Shown: positions 1 to 8,869 of the stretch, one piece after another
Position numbering within the stretch: position 1 is the first letter of the stretch
Layout of the letters: every line of letters begins with the position of its first letter
Source of the DNA: SAR92 clade bacterium
GTDB taxonomy: Bacteria > Pseudomonadota > Gammaproteobacteria > Pseudomonadales > Porticoccaceae
DNA length: 64,000 nucleotides
NCBI GenBank assembly: GCA_004211905.1
Contig: SHBP01000008.1
Span: forward strand, 1-64,000
Direction: 5' to 3'
The notes under the pieces: model-generated
The model's database searches: none
The model's input: only the letters and a program-made list of their open reading frames with translations
Told to the model about the DNA's origin: nothing
Translations under genes and position numbers: made by a program

Positions 1-79
1 TAAGTTCTGATTTAGTTGTTGAGTCAATGGCATGTCAAATCATCAAACTACCACAGATCCTAGATTTCCGGAGTAACCA

Positions 80-1237
80 ATGTCTGCCAAAATTGTGCTT
101 CCTCGCGTTTTACAAATTGGTGCTGGTGCTAGCAGCGAAGTAGGTCCCATCTTGAAAAGCTTAGGCTTAAATCACCCTTTGATTGTGACTGATAAAGTTA
201 TGGTCCTTCTTGGTTATATTGAAAGTCTGCAAAAGTCTCTAGTTGAATCAGAAATAAACGCAGATGTCTTTGATGATACGGTGCCAGAACCGACGGTGGC
301 TTCAATACAGGCTGGAGTTAAACAAGTTCGTAACGGAAACTATGATTGCGTTATTGCTCTGGGTGGCGGAAGCCCAATCGACAGCGCCAAGGCGATCGCG
401 ATATTAGGTAAATATGGCGGCGAAATGCGCGATTATAAATTCCCTAGAATCGTCGACGAACCAGGCCTACCAGTTATTGCCATTCCCACGACCGCTGGTA
501 CCGGTTCGGAAGTAACCAGAGTAACAATTATCTCCGATGAGATTACCGATGAAAAAATGATGTGCTTAGGGATTGGTTTCATGCCAACAGTCGCTTTAGT
601 TGACTATGAGTTGTCAATAAGTGTGCCTGCGCGCACCACCGCCGACACGGGCATTGATGCCATGACTCATGCTATCGAAGCCTATGTCAGTAAAAAAGCC
701 AGCGCGTACACGGACACTCAGGCAATTGCTGCGATGAAGCTAATTGGCCCTAATCTTCGAAAGGTATACCACAACGGTGGTGATAGAGACGCGCGCGAAC
801 AGATGATGCTAGGCTCTACGCTAGCTGGAGTAGCCTTTTCTAACGCCTCTGTAGCGTTAGTGCACGGCATGAGCAGACCTATTGGAGCGGCTTATCATGT
901 ACCCCATGGCCTTTCTAACGCAATGTTACTCCCAGCAGTAACAGAATTCTCAATTCCAGCTGCAGCCGAGCGTTACGCAGACTGCGCCCGAGCAATCGGC
1001 GTGGCGGATAATAGTGATGATACTGAAGTTGCCAACAATAAATTAATGGACGAACTTCACGCTCTGAATAAAGAGCTACAAGTGCCTTCCCCTGAGGAGT
1101 TCGGGATTGACCGTCAGCATTTCTTTAATAATCTGCAGACGATGGCAGAGCAAGCTCTAGCGTCAGGATCACCAGCAAATAATCCAAGAGCACCCAATGC
1201 TGAAGAAATTATCGAGTTGTACAAGAAGCTCTGGTAA
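80..1237 (+). CDS. Iron-containing alcohol dehydrogenase (group III)
   Basis: NAD(P)-dependent oxidation of an alcohol or reduction of an aldehyde in the cytoplasm. The 385-aa length is normal for the family. The nucleotide-binding GGGSPIDSAKA motif is near residue 95, and the four metal ligands expected for Fe-ADHs are visible as Asp193, His197, His262 and His276. An SD (GGAG) precedes the ATG. It is followed 54 bp later by a CoA-acylating semialdehyde dehydrogenase and then an IclR regulator, so the three probably form one transcript that turns an alcohol into an acyl-CoA through an aldehyde. The exact substrate (3-hydroxyacid, lactaldehyde or another) cannot be read from the sequence. Confidence 0.9.
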   Translation: MSAKIVLPRVLQIGAGASSEVGPILKSLGLNHPLIVTDKVMVLLGYIESLQKSLVESEINADVFDDTVPEPTVASIQAGVKQVRNGNYDCVIALGGGSPIDSAKAIAILGKYGGEMRDYKFPRIVDEPGLPVIAIPTTAGTGSEVTRVTIISDEITDEKMMCLGIGFMPTVALVDYELSISVPARTTADTGIDAMTHAIEAYVSKKASAYTDTQAIAAMKLIGPNLRKVYHNGGDRDAREQMMLGSTLAGVAFSNASVALVHGMSRPIGAAYHVPHGLSNAMLLPAVTEFSIPAAAERYADCARAIGVADNSDDTEVANNKLMDELHALNKELQVPSPEEFGIDRQHFFNNLQTMAEQALASGSPANNPRAPNAEEIIELYKKLW

Positions 1238-1291
1238 CCAATAAAGTGATACACCATGTACATTTAACCATTTAATATCGAGGAAAATATT

Positions 1292-2788
1292 ATGACCACA
1301 GTAGGGCATTTAATTAACGGTCAAATACTCGCAGATAGCGAGCGTACGCAAGACGTGTACAACCCATCCACAGGAAAAGTAAGTAAACAGGTTGCACTGG
1401 CATCCAAAACGACCGTTGAGCAAGCGATTTCTGCCGCAGAGGCAGCCTATCCTGCATGGCGCAATACCCCCGCTATCAAGCGTGCTAGAGTCATGTTTAA
1501 ATTCAAAGACTTGTTAGAGCAGAATGCTGACAAAATCTGTGCACTTATAGGTGAGGAGCATGGAAAAATCTCCCATGACGCAGCCGGTGAATTGCAGCGC
1601 GGTATCGAAAATGTTGAATATGCCTGTGGTGCTCCTGAATTACTCAAGGGCGAACACAGTAAGAATGTCGCTCCCAATATTGACTCTTGGAGCGAGTTTC
1701 AACCACTAGGCGTGGTTGCGGGAATCACTCCATTTAACTTCCCTGCAATGGTGCCTTTATGGATGTATCCAATGGCAATTGTGTGTGGCAACTGTTTTAT
1801 TTTAAAACCCTCTGAGAGAGATCCAAGTTCTACTCTATTTATCGCTGGGCTACTTAAAGAGGCAGGGCTGCCAGATGGTGTTATGAATGTAGTCAACGGC
1901 GATAAAGAAGCCGTTGACACTCTTTTAACGGATGAACGCATCAAGGCCGTTAGTTTTGTAGGCTCAACACCTATTGCGGAGTACATCTATAGCACTGCAA
2001 GCGCCCATGGCAAACGTTGTCAGGCTCTAGGAGGGGCTAAAAACCACGCTATTGTGATGCCTGACGCCGACATGGACAATGCGGTAGCTCAGCTTTTGGG
2101 AGCGGCTTTTGGCTCTTCTGGTGAGCGCTGCATGGCACTATCTGTCGCTGTTGCTGTCGGCGATGCCGCCGCAGATCTGCTAGTAAGTAAGATGGCTGTG
2201 GCGATGAAAACTTTGAAAATAGGTCCCTGCCATGATGCCAACAATGACTTCGGGCCTGTGATTACAAAACAACATCAACAAAAAGTTTTTGGGTACATTG
2301 ATAGCGCTGAAAACCAAGGGGCAACAATTGTTGTCGATGGTCGGAATCCCAGTGTTACTGGCCATGAAAATGGTTTCTATGTGGGCGGTACTCTTATTGA
2401 TCAAGTGACTCCCGAGATGGAGAGCTATGATGCGGAAATTTTTGGCCCTGTTCTTCAAGTAGTGCGCGTGGATACCATGCAACAAGCTATGGACCTTATT
2501 GATGCTCACGAATACGGCAACGGTACCTGCATCTTTACCCGCGATGGTGAAGCTGCGCGCTACTTCTCTGATCATATTCAGGTGGGCATGGTTGGGATCA
2601 ATATTCCACTCCCTGTGCCTGTGGCGTACCACAGTTTTGGTGGGTGGAAGCGTTCATTATTTGGTGATTTACATGCCTACGGTCCAGACGGTATCCGGTT
2701 TTACACCAAGCGGAAAACCATTACCCAGAGATGGCCCTCAGCCGGAGTTCGAGAAGGTGCCGAATTCTCTATGCCAACCATGAGTTAA
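1292..2788 (+). CDS. mmsA: CoA-acylating (methyl)malonate-semialdehyde dehydrogenase
   Basis: Converts methylmalonate or malonate semialdehyde to propionyl-CoA or acetyl-CoA with NAD and CoA, as known for the MmsA family. The 498-aa protein has the FNFP segment near residue 148, catalytic Cys280 in GERCMAL, and LGGAKNH where hydrolytic aldehyde dehydrogenases carry LELGGK, so the general-base Glu is absent as expected for CoA-acylating members. The C-terminal KTITQRWP is also typical. It lies between the Fe-ADH and the IclR gene (10-13 bp spacing). It may serve valine, beta-alanine or inositol-type degradation, but no other genes of those pathways are adjacent, so here it more likely acts with the Fe-ADH. 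Confidence 0.9.
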   Translation: MTTVGHLINGQILADSERTQDVYNPSTGKVSKQVALASKTTVEQAISAAEAAYPAWRNTPAIKRARVMFKFKDLLEQNADKICALIGEEHGKISHDAAGELQRGIENVEYACGAPELLKGEHSKNVAPNIDSWSEFQPLGVVAGITPFNFPAMVPLWMYPMAIVCGNCFILKPSERDPSSTLFIAGLLKEAGLPDGVMNVVNGDKEAVDTLLTDERIKAVSFVGSTPIAEYIYSTASAHGKRCQALGGAKNHAIVMPDADMDNAVAQLLGAAFGSSGERCMALSVAVAVGDAAADLLVSKMAVAMKTLKIGPCHDANNDFGPVITKQHQQKVFGYIDSAENQGATIVVDGRNPSVTGHENGFYVGGTLIDQVTPEMESYDAEIFGPVLQVVRVDTMQQAMDLIDAHEYGNGTCIFTRDGEAARYFSDHIQVGMVGINIPLPVPVAYHSFGGWKRSLFGDLHAYGPDGIRFYTKRKTITQRWPSAGVREGAEFSMPTMS

Positions 2789-2801
2789 TTTAGGTATCTT
2801 G

Positions 2802-3593
2802 ATGACAAATAACGGTAGAGAGAAAGGATCTGCTATTGCCCGGGTAATGGCTATTATTGAAGCTGTATCTAAGGCGGAGAGACCGCTATCTCCTGCCGAT
2901 CTCTCTTACCAGTTAAGTATCCCAAAACCCAGCGTACATCGCTTACTAAACCAGCTGGAAAGTGATGGTTATCTGCAAACGTCGATGCGCGGACTCATCG
3001 TGCCGGGCAATCGGTTGCATGGAATGGCCTTAGGAATATTGTATAGCAGTCGATTTAAAGCGCTAAGACAGGCAATTTTAGAAACATTAACAAGTGAAAT
3101 TGGTGAAACTTGTGGTATCGCCATCCCAAATGGCACCGAAATGATCTATTACGATAGAGTCCAGACTGATTGGCCTCTGCAAATTCATCTACAGGTTGGT
3201 AGCCGTACACCGACCTGGTGCACCGCCAGCGGTAAGCTTTATCTCAGTTCTATCAACAGAGATCGGCGTTTACGTCTAACTAAAAGACTTCCTCTCAAGC
3301 AATATACTCGCAACACCATTGTCGACTCAGATATTCTTGAAGAAGAGTTAGGGATTATAAGGAAAGCGGGGATTGGTACAGATAATGAAGAGTTCGTCGA
3401 CGGAATGGTAGCCTGTGCTGTACCTGTTTTAGATCGACATGGAAAACTTTTTGCTTGTCTCTTTACCCATGCACCGGTCATCCGCAAAAGCCTTGATGAA
3501 TTACTCGGTTATGTACCAATGCTAACTAATGCTGCGATGGAACTAAGCCGTTTAATTGATGATCCTGACGGTGACCTTGAGGGTGCCAAATAG
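2802..3593 (+). CDS. IclR family transcriptional regulator
   Basis: DNA-binding regulator of about 263 aa. An N-terminal winged helix-turn-helix (about residues 12-75, including the PKPSVHRLLNQLESDGYL segment) is followed by the IclR effector-binding domain, with CGIAIPNGTEMIYYDRV in its first strand and a late Cys-containing ACAVPVLD segment. I chose the ATG at 2802 over the TTG at 2799 because AGG lies seven bases upstream. It ends the three-gene + strand unit and probably controls the Fe-ADH/semialdehyde dehydrogenase pair, and perhaps the facing - strand genes. The ligand is unknown. Confidence 0.88.
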   Translation: MTNNGREKGSAIARVMAIIEAVSKAERPLSPADLSYQLSIPKPSVHRLLNQLESDGYLQTSMRGLIVPGNRLHGMALGILYSSRFKALRQAILETLTSEIGETCGIAIPNGTEMIYYDRVQTDWPLQIHLQVGSRTPTWCTASGKLYLSSINRDRRLRLTKRLPLKQYTRNTIVDSDILEEELGIIRKAGIGTDNEEFVDGMVACAVPVLDRHGKLFACLFTHAPVIRKSLDELLGYVPMLTNAAMELSRLIDDPDGDLEGAK

Positions 3594-3614
3594 TTAGTTC
3601 AGCGGTCTATGAAA

Positions 3615-4346
3615 CTAATCTCCTGCACCAGCGCGGGAAAGCTCCGTAGATTCAACGAGTACTCTAGCGACTAGATCATCAAGAGTTTTCCATAGCGCCT
3701 CGTCTATCTCGATACCCTGCTCAAGAGAATCTCTATAGCAGTCCTCCATTTTCGCGGAGTCATAGGTATCAATTAACCTTCCAAACTTAAGATATTGCGC
3801 GTATTGATTTTCGACAATCTTCAAACTAGGACCACAAAAAACCCTCAAAGATTGTATATCAAACTCCTCAATTAAACTAAACGTCTTGTATTCAGGTAGT
3901 AAGCCGCCTGCTTCGACAGATACTTTTACGCAATAATCAAGCTGTCTCCAATAAGCAACGAAAGCAACATTCCTTTCTGCGGCTTTGACCAACCGCTGAA
4001 TAATAAAGGTGCGGTTATAGCAATTGATCAATTCCAGTCCCGCACTCGAATTTGCTGTGCTCGCCGCTCTGAGGAGATCGACTGCCTCACTACCGCACAA
4101 TAAAATCGATGTCCCTCTGCCATCCAAAACGAAATTATGTCCGTCTTCTTGAGTAAGATCTGCATGGACGGGTGCAGTGGTATTTAGATAAGATAGGGCC
4201 GCTATTAACCGATCAAAACCATAAAAACCATGGGCTTCCAACCAAATCACCATATCAGTAGCGTTATGGTAATCTCCAGAATGAAAGCCCAAACCTTCAA
4301 ATGCCTTATGCAAGGAAGCCTTTAGTTCATTCTTCGAGACTTTCAT
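3615..4346 (-). CDS. DUF3726-like protein of unknown function
   Basis: A soluble 243-aa protein. The N-terminal pattern (SKNELKASLHKAFEGLGF, then a WLEAHGFYG segment) and the length resemble DUF3726 proteins; this is recognition by eye. No catalytic motif, signal peptide or membrane segment is visible. It starts five bases after the stop of the upstream 581-aa protein gene, so the two are almost certainly co-transcribed and may form a complex. In the same strand run are an M19-like protein and an aldehyde dehydrogenase, suggesting a role in a catabolic enzyme system. The function is not known to me. Confidence 0.65.
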   Translation of the reverse strand: MKVSKNELKASLHKAFEGLGFHSGDYHNATDMVIWLEAHGFYGFDRLIAALSYLNTTAPVHADLTQEDGHNFVLDGRGTSILLCGSEAVDLLRAASTANSSAGLELINCYNRTFIIQRLVKAAERNVAFVAYWRQLDYCVKVSVEAGGLLPEYKTFSLIEEFDIQSLRVFCGPSLKIVENQYAQYLKFGRLIDTYDSAKMEDCYRDSLEQGIEIDEALWKTLDDLVARVLVESTELSRAGAGD

Positions 4347-4351
4347 ACTAA

Positions 4352-6097
4352 TTAACCAGCCGTAAAGATGGGTTTAATGGGAAAATGCCAGTCATCGCAA
4401 AGAGGTTTACCAAAATCATCAATCAACGGGGCGCCTTGAAACATAGTGTTACGCACCCAAAGGCGTGAACGAGGATCAAATTTACTAACCCCGAAAAACG
4501 ATAGTTTGCAGCGCAAAAGATGGATTGGCAGAACATCAGTATGAAGCAAATTCTCGCGGATATCCCCATAAAGGCTGTTAGCCATAGTTTGGATGCGAGC
4601 CACGATACCGCTACGTGTCGGATTCTTAATAATGAAATGAGCAACATTCTGGTTTGGCTGTTCGAGATTATAGCTACACATTTGATCGTAACAATCACGA
4701 ACTCGGCGGCCAATACCTAAAGGCATCTCTTTTTCCATTCCTAGGTCAATATCGGTCTGTCCCAGACGTGGCTCCATTTTTTCTTCAGAGCGATACCAAA
4801 AAGCTCCTGTGGACTCATGCTTGCTGAAATCTATTGCCAGTGCCCAATCATATTTGTCTTCAATAATACTGATCAGGTCAGAGACACTCATTTCGGGAGT
4901 CACGTCATAGCATTCCTCCACCCACATCCGCTCTTCCAACTCATCGACCAACTCAGGATAAAGTTCAATCAATAGAGTATTGATTATTTCTTGAGTTTCT
5001 ACATGCCAATGCTGCTCTGCATACTCAATGAGAGTCCTCCATACGAGATGGTTGCTCGCAAGCTCTGGGCCCTCCTCTTGCAGCCACAACCGAAGTAAGT
5101 GCAATTCCTTCTGTACTGTTAGATTTGACTTGTGCTGTCGTTCATCGCCAGTGACAATCTCACTTAAATGCTGGATAACCCTCTTTGCACCCATATCAAG
5201 ATGCACAAGAATCTCTTTTTCCACCCCGAATTCACTGGCAGCCACAACCCGAGCCAACGCAGTTTCACGCATTTCAACCCACTGATTGATTAATAGTGGA
5301 TGATTTATTAAAAATGGTGCCATACCAAGACCTGTAGAATTACCAATGCCTATATAGCGTTTAATATTCTCATCTAGTTTTACTGCAGTTTTTGGGGCCC
5401 GCTTTGCTGCCAGGTAGTCAGCTTGTTCCATACTAAAGTGACGAAGTATGTAGCAGGTGAACATTTCCGCAGCAAAGGGTCGAGCAAAATCGCGATGTTT
5501 GGTCCACACTTTCTCCCAATCTGCCATACCCAACTTACCGCTACCGTAGGCCGCAGTCGTCCTATACAGATAACCAACCTCGGCAATCACATCAATATTG
5601 GGCTGACAACCATTGGTCAGCTCATTAACTACATACTCGAAGGTTCGTGCACTGCGATTGGCACGAGATAACACCATGACCCTTGAGTCTACACGCCCCG
5701 CTTCTTGCTTAGGTACATTCTCTCGCAAAAAAGCCAATTGCTCTGCATCTACTGTGCCTTCACAAAGAGCCATGGTTAGATCCCACTGGTCAGCAATGAC
5801 ACGATCGTTTCGACACTCTGGATCAAGGTAATGGGAGAACAAAACATAACTGAAAGTGCCATATTTGGCCACGACTTGATAGACTACAGTTCCGTATCCC
5901 TGCTCATCTAGATCAAATACTGGGGTACTGATCTGCCAGTTCTCCGTGACCATACGTCGCACCAAAGTTCGCATAAAACTTAATCGAGTTTGGTGGAAAC
6001 TACCTAGCCGATCTAATTGCATAACTTGACTGGCAGGGCGCATTGCCAAGATATTAAACTCGCTTAAAATTCCAGTATTTTGAATTGAGCTATGCAT
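4352..6097 (-). CDS. Unrecognised 581-aa conserved-looking protein
   Basis: I do not recognise this family. The predicted protein is large, soluble, rich in Trp, Arg and acidic residues, with no signal peptide or membrane helix. A distinctive segment near residues 430-450 reads FWYRSEEKMEPRLG, and the C-terminus carries several Trp/Arg/Pro-rich stretches (for example RSRLWVRNTMFQGAPL). I place the start at the ATG at 6097; the upstream TTG at 6106 is too close to the AGGGTG ribosome site. It sits between the M19-like gene (about 120 bp upstream) and the DUF3726-like gene (5 bp downstream). The strict pairing with DUF3726 suggests an enzyme subunit or scaffold, but this is inference. Confidence 0.8.
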   Translation of the reverse strand: MHSSIQNTGILSEFNILAMRPASQVMQLDRLGSFHQTRLSFMRTLVRRMVTENWQISTPVFDLDEQGYGTVVYQVVAKYGTFSYVLFSHYLDPECRNDRVIADQWDLTMALCEGTVDAEQLAFLRENVPKQEAGRVDSRVMVLSRANRSARTFEYVVNELTNGCQPNIDVIAEVGYLYRTTAAYGSGKLGMADWEKVWTKHRDFARPFAAEMFTCYILRHFSMEQADYLAAKRAPKTAVKLDENIKRYIGIGNSTGLGMAPFLINHPLLINQWVEMRETALARVVAASEFGVEKEILVHLDMGAKRVIQHLSEIVTGDERQHKSNLTVQKELHLLRLWLQEEGPELASNHLVWRTLIEYAEQHWHVETQEIINTLLIELYPELVDELEERMWVEECYDVTPEMSVSDLISIIEDKYDWALAIDFSKHESTGAFWYRSEEKMEPRLGQTDIDLGMEKEMPLGIGRRVRDCYDQMCSYNLEQPNQNVAHFIIKNPTRSGIVARIQTMANSLYGDIRENLLHTDVLPIHLLRCKLSFFGVSKFDPRSRLWVRNTMFQGAPLIDDFGKPLCDDWHFPIKPIFTAG

Positions 6098-6216
6098 GTT
6101 ATTCAAGCACCCTAATCTCTAACATAATTCATGAGAAACTAATGTTATCACTGCTCTTACGTTGCCAGGCTTGACCAAGATCAAACAGATCTTTGATAAT
6201 CTGGTCCCTTAATTTT

Positions 6217-7215
6217 TCAAGATTTTATCAAGCTACCAGAAAAGGATTTTTCAAAAAACGACAACCAGTTTCTACCCATCACTTTGGCCACATCAACTTC
6301 TTTGAAGCCATGATCTTCAAGACCCTTTGCAACCTTATGGAAGTCTTCAGCGCCTTTAAACCAAACGGGTTGTTCAGGCCAAGATAGTTTATCTGCAGAA
6401 CCTTCACCGTGATCAACACTCGTCGTCCATCGACCACTTCGCATCCATTCTAAAGTTTTGTAATCCCAATTTAAACAGAGATCAGACCCAATACCAATGC
6501 GATCAATGCCTATCATTTCAGCGGTCTGGGCAATCATCATACAAAAATCTTCCAACGTACAATCAGAGCCATTCTTTAAATGAAAGGGATACATACTAAA
6601 CCCAAGCATACCCTCTGATTCGCCAATCGCCCTTAGCACAGTGTCCGACTTGTTACGCAATGCATTATGGAAAAAACTAGGATTGGCATGAGTAATAGCA
6701 ATAGGCCTTTCCGATATATCTATTGCTTCTAAGGTCGATTTTTCCGCACTGTGGGACATGTCGATCACCATACCAACACGGTTCATCTCTTTAATCACTT
6801 GTCGTCCAAATCGCGTAATACCACCATCTTGCTCTTCGTAACAACCAGTAGCCAAGAAACTCTGATTGTTATAGGAAAGCTGCATAATCCGCACACCAAG
6901 CTGATGCAGAATTTCTACCATTTTGACGTCATCTTCAATAGGTGAGCAGTTTTGGAATCCAAAGATAATACCCACTTTACCCAACCGCTGTGCTTCTAAA
7001 ATATCCGCAGCCTGGTGCACCGGCATAATAAGATCACTATTGTTGATAAAGTGCCTGTTCCAAGTGCCTATATTTTCGAGAGTTTCTCTGATATTTTCCC
7101 AGTAAGCAATGGTCACATGAATGGTGTGAACGCCGCTTTTTTGGGCTTCTTTAAATAATTGACGATTCCAGTTAACGTACTGAAGGCCATCTATCATTAG
7201 CATATCTTTACGCAT
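6217..7215 (-). CDS. Peptidase M19 (renal dipeptidase) family protein with degenerate metal site
   Basis: 332 aa with an M19 amidohydrolase-type barrel. Known dipeptidases use an N-terminal His-x-Asp (DGHND), a bridging Glu, two later His and an Asp. Here the first motif is DGLQYVNW (residues 9-16), the bridging Glu region reads GFQNCSP (Gln88), and only DMSHS (His155), THANP (His176) and GIGSDL (Asp245) look conserved; the second late His appears to be replaced in MMIAQTAEMIG. So the two-zinc site is probably absent and ordinary dipeptidase activity is doubtful. A GAGAG ribosome site precedes the ATG. It follows the aldehyde dehydrogenase by about 32 bp, in one operon with the unknown 581-aa protein. 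Confidence 0.85.
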   Translation of the reverse strand: MRKDMLMIDGLQYVNWNRQLFKEAQKSGVHTIHVTIAYWENIRETLENIGTWNRHFINNSDLIMPVHQAADILEAQRLGKVGIIFGFQNCSPIEDDVKMVEILHQLGVRIMQLSYNNQSFLATGCYEEQDGGITRFGRQVIKEMNRVGMVIDMSHSAEKSTLEAIDISERPIAITHANPSFFHNALRNKSDTVLRAIGESEGMLGFSMYPFHLKNGSDCTLEDFCMMIAQTAEMIGIDRIGIGSDLCLNWDYKTLEWMRSGRWTTSVDHGEGSADKLSWPEQPVWFKGAEDFHKVAKGLEDHGFKEVDVAKVMGRNWLSFFEKSFSGSLIKS

Positions 7216-7247
7216 TTAAAACTCTCTCAAGTCCAAATCTTTTGACT

Positions 7248-8693
7248 TTAGTAAGGTTTGCTATAGTTGGTTTTTATAATCGTGTAAAAATCCCTAGCAT
7301 ACTGACCCTGCTCCCGTGGTCCATAACTTGAGGCTTTTCTGCCACCAAAAGGAACATGGTAGTCAGTGCCGGCAGTAGGTAAATTAACCATAACGCACCC
7401 CGATTTTGAGTGACGTTTAAAATGCCCTGCATGCTTCAAAGACGTGGTGATAATGCCTGAGGTTAAACCAAAATCAGAATCATTAGACACTTCTAATGCC
7501 TGCTCATAACTGTCTACCTTAATAACACAGGCAATCGGCCCAAATATTTCTTCTCGATTAATTTGCATCTGATTGTCAGTATTAACAAACAGAGCCGGTG
7601 ACATAAAGTAACCCTCAGTATCTAGTGACAGTTTTTCACCGCCCTGAACTAGCTCAGCGCCTTCCGCCTTAGCAATCTCCATGTATTTGAGGTTTTGATT
7701 AAGCTGGCGCTCATCGACCACAGCACCAATATGAACTCCAGGCGTCAAAGAATTTCCAACAACCAAATTATTCATCGCCTCAGTCATTTTGGTGACAAAT
7801 TCATCATGAATACCTGACTCCACAATAATACGAGAAGAAGCCGTGCACTTTTGTCCAGTACCAAAGTATGCGCCGGCCACTGCACATTGCACGGCAGTAT
7901 CTATGTCAGCATCGTTCAGCACTACCAAGGCGTTCTTACTACCCATTTCTAACTGAATTCTAGCCATGTTATCAATCGCATTACGGGCGATATGACGACC
8001 AACATCAACTGATCCAGTAAATGTTACTGCTTGAATATCTGGTGATGTGCACAGCGTTTCGCCCACTTCTCGGCCAGACCCCATCACTAAATTAAAAACG
8101 CCCGCAGGAAGACCGCTGCGGCTAATAATGTCCGCTAATAACCATGCACTTCCAGGAACTAATTCAGCTGGCTTAAGAACAACACAGTTGCCATAGGCAA
8201 TTGCCGGTGCGACTTTCCATGCAGCTACAGCCATGGGGAAATTCCAAGGCGTAACTATACCGACGACACCAAGAGGCTCCCGATGAACCTCCACATCAAC
8301 ACCAGGTCGAACTGAGGCTGTATTTTCACCCATTAAACGAAGTACTTCAGCGCCATAGTATTGGAAGAACTGCCCAGAACGAGCAACCTCACCAACACCC
8401 TCTGCCAGAGTCTTACCTTCTTCTCGCGCGAGAACTTCACCAATCTCGGCACTTCGTGCAATTAACTCAGCACCAATCATGTCCAATGATGCCTTGCGCT
8501 GTTCAAGACCGCTCTGAGACCAACTTTCGAAGGCCATATTCGCCGCTTTAATAGCAGCTAAGCAATCATCTGAATTAGCTTTAGCGTAACGGCCCACAAT
8601 ATCGCTGGTATCAGAGGGGTTCACATTAACTATCTCGTCATAACCTTCTACCCATTCGCCGTTAATATAATTTCGATATACTTGACTGGTCAT
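7248..8693 (-). CDS. NAD(P)-dependent aldehyde dehydrogenase (alpha-ketoglutarate-semialdehyde DH-like)
   Basis: Oxidises an aldehyde to an acid in the cytoplasm. The 481-aa protein has TPWNFPMA, the general-base Glu in LEMGSKN (about 249) and catalytic Cys283 in GQKCTASS, so it is hydrolytic, unlike the MmsA-type enzyme at 1292. The N-terminus (NYINGEWVEG, then NPSDTSDIVGRYA) resembles 2-oxoglutarate-semialdehyde dehydrogenases; the substrate remains a guess. I place the start at the ATG at 8693, which has a strong AGAGGAAAAGAA upstream, rather than the in-frame ATG twelve codons earlier. It heads the - strand unit with the M19-like, 581-aa and DUF3726-like genes and diverges from a LysR gene. 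Confidence 0.92.
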   Translation of the reverse strand: MTSQVYRNYINGEWVEGYDEIVNVNPSDTSDIVGRYAKANSDDCLAAIKAANMAFESWSQSGLEQRKASLDMIGAELIARSAEIGEVLAREEGKTLAEGVGEVARSGQFFQYYGAEVLRLMGENTASVRPGVDVEVHREPLGVVGIVTPWNFPMAVAAWKVAPAIAYGNCVVLKPAELVPGSAWLLADIISRSGLPAGVFNLVMGSGREVGETLCTSPDIQAVTFTGSVDVGRHIARNAIDNMARIQLEMGSKNALVVLNDADIDTAVQCAVAGAYFGTGQKCTASSRIIVESGIHDEFVTKMTEAMNNLVVGNSLTPGVHIGAVVDERQLNQNLKYMEIAKAEGAELVQGGEKLSLDTEGYFMSPALFVNTDNQMQINREEIFGPIACVIKVDSYEQALEVSNDSDFGLTSGIITTSLKHAGHFKRHSKSGCVMVNLPTAGTDYHVPFGGRKASSYGPREQGQYARDFYTIIKTNYSKPY

Positions 8694-8869
8694 TTCTTTT
8701 CCTCTGGAATAATTACCGATTTTCGCCACTTTCGTTGATAAACAATAGTTTAACCCTTTCTAATAATAAATCTATTTACAAATTTATATAGATATATAAG
8801 AATTATTAATCTATAACTGTAATACCGTACTAACTCACCTAAAGATCCTACAAAATAAAGAGGGTACAT
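8694..8869. promoter_or_regulatory. Divergent promoter region with a possible LysR operator
   Basis: The 176-bp gap between the divergent aldehyde dehydrogenase and LysR genes is very A+T-rich. It holds an inverted repeat TTATATA-GA-TATATAA (8784-8799) and an outer TAGAT/ATCTA pair (8789-8793 and 8809-8813). LysR proteins commonly bind interrupted dyads in such divergent regions, so this is a plausible operator. In DNA this A+T-rich, dyads also occur by chance. Confidence 0.4.

Noticed and set aside
1-79. Tail of a preceding gene at the left edge.
   Set aside because: No frame with coding character can be judged from 79 bases; only the ribosome site for the Fe-ADH is clear.
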